This document shows positions 32,206-33,350 of a stretch of 33,350 nucleotides of DNA, one piece after another. Origin of the DNA: Rhizophagus sp. LPA8_4_AMF (taxonomy: Eukaryota; Glomeromycota; Glomeromycetes; Glomerales; Glomeraceae). Under the pieces are notes generated by a model. It was not told where the DNA came from, did no database searches, and saw only the letters and a list, made by a program, of their open reading frames with translations. Position 1 is the first letter of the stretch; every line of letters starts with the position of its first letter. The translations under genes and the position numbers were made by a program. The stretch is from NCBI GenBank assembly GCA_021464525.1, contig JADRCO010000456.1, positions 1 to 33,350 on the forward strand. The letters run 5' to 3'.

Positions 32206-33115
32206 TGTGATGCTGTGTAGTATTTTGAGTAATCTCTCTGATTAAATTCTTCAAATACAAAGCAGAATCAAAGTTCAATTTTTCAAAATTTTGATATGCA
32301 TAGACGCACTTATTTAAATGCGTAGCATATGTAAATCACCTTTAAATTTATATTTCAATTTGCAGACCTCAATTTGAATATATGTGAACAATTAATAATG
32401 TATTTCTTTTTGTAATTTTTCCTATAATCGATCATTTTATAATAAAGAAATTGAAATTTTCTTAGTAAATTTATCATTGATAACTTCTCATATCCATAAG
32501 AAATCGTATATTGAATTTCTAATTAGGTGTCCAGTATATTACGTCATCATTTATATATGCCCATATGATGATCATTTATAATATCACGTGACCACGAAAT
32601 TAACAAGAAACACTCTAAAATTTACAAATCACCATATGAATTTTATTAAATATACGTTTAAATAGAAAACAAACATGCATCCTATCTACATATTAAACAT
32701 TTTTAAACATTTATTAATATTTCTGATATAGGATTATTATGGACATAACTTAATGAAAATACCTCTTTTTTGATATAATACAGTACATTAAAATCAATAA
32801 CTCCACAAGTGCCAAGCGGGTTATTAAGCTACTTTATTTGCCCTTTCATTTCATTATAAATTATACTAATCTAATTATTACTTCATGATATATGAAATAT
32901 CTTGTACTTACGTTTAAAAGGAAAAAATACGCTAAACTGTTAAAGATAATAGAAAAATAAAATGGTATTAGTAAAAAAATTTTATTTTGATAAATAATGC
33001 TCAATAATTTTTTGATATAAATTACTTCACTAATTATACTATTAAGTCTCAAGGTTTCGCAAGTTTTACTACGGTGTACCGTTTGGATCAAAAGTGCCAA
33101 AATTCCGAAAATTTG
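32206..33115. other. AT-rich stretch, nothing recognised
   Basis: The 79-codon minus-strand frame at 32861-33100 is hydrophobic (Phe/Ile-rich) with no supporting feature and is not annotated as a gene. No RNA gene or repeat can be supported. Confidence 0.5.
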
Positions 33116-33349
33116 ATTTTTTGAAATTTTGAATTTTCGAAATTTCCTTATAAGGAGATTCTCCTTATAAGGAAAATCTCCTTTTATGGTAATGTAACGT
33201 TACACGAAACTCCAAATAAGGAAATTTGTGTATCTGAAAATACCTTTTTTGGTAATTTGTGTAACGTAGATCACTTCCATAGAAGGAAAATTTCCTTAAA
33301 AGGCGATTTTCAAAATGAAAAAAATCGAAAATTCAAAATTTCAAAAAAA
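33116..33349. mobile_element. MITE-like element with 25-bp terminal inverted repeats
   Basis: The 25 bases at 33116-33140 (TTTTTTTGAAATTTTGAATT...) are the exact reverse complement of 33325-33349. Inside are two copies of the palindrome CCTTATAAGG (33147, 33170), a TGTAACGTTACA palindrome near 33191 and further ATTTCCTTA-type sub-repeats. It has no coding capacity. The right end coincides with the window edge, so the repeat may extend further and the target-site duplication cannot be seen. Confidence 0.6.
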
Positions 33350-33350
33350 A

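Noticed and set aside
32861-33100. 79-codon hydrophobic minus-strand frame
   Set aside because: Phe/Ile-rich composition is what AT-rich DNA gives by chance; no signal or context supports a membrane protein gene.

Overview
The window is about 75% A+T, its genes are split by short GT-AG introns of about 67-154 bp with TACTAAC-like branch points, and it carries many transposon relics. The kinase genes share an N-terminal block (two CxxC pairs, then a WTSGN/ID motif and a FLEW-(I/V)-PF motif) that I recognise from the very large tyrosine-kinase-like (TKL) families of arbuscular mycorrhizal fungi. The MLKL-like/Sel1 protein fits too. I infer a Glomeromycotina genome, probably Rhizophagus or a close relative. 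No tRNA, rRNA, CRISPR array or bacterial operon is seen.

Layout. 1-136: end of a pogo/Tigger-like DNA transposon. 578-7480: unit 1, with a minus-strand gene of four kinase domains (578-4886), a fifth truncated kinase copy just upstream that may be spliced onto it (4973-6164), and a decayed plus-strand single-kinase gene (about 6890-7480). 7490-10080: AT-rich desert. 10085-14437: unit 2, with a ruined minus-strand array gene and an intact plus-strand single-kinase gene (12991-14437). 14438-16890: desert. 16891-23205: unit 3, with a near-intact four-kinase array gene (one base missing in the last domain) and a broken plus-strand single-kinase gene. 24082-25360: Helitron relic. 25865-26037: short retroposed sequence with target-site duplication. 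26860-27560: kinase pseudogene of another subfamily. 28549-30762: intact gene with an MLKL-like helical bundle, pseudokinase domain and Sel1 repeats. 31540-32205: relic of a Myb/SANT-like DNA-binding protein. 33116-33349: MITE-like inverted-repeat element.

Main message. A head-to-head gene pair (kinase array on the minus strand, single kinase on the plus strand) occurs three times. No unit keeps both partners fully open: unit 1 keeps the array, unit 2 keeps the single kinase, unit 3 keeps a nearly open array. In both long arrays, domains 1-3 have lost the HRD and DFG residues while domain 4 keeps them, so the predicted product is a chain of three pseudokinases ending in one catalytically plausible kinase. 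The arrays are built from exons with phase-1 introns at both ends, each holding the C-lobe of one domain and the N-lobe of the next, so exon duplication adds one whole kinase. A CGG-N10-CCG near-palindrome lies upstream of all three single-kinase copies. The MLKL-like gene raises a separate possibility of a cell-death or signalling role, but function is inferred from domains only.
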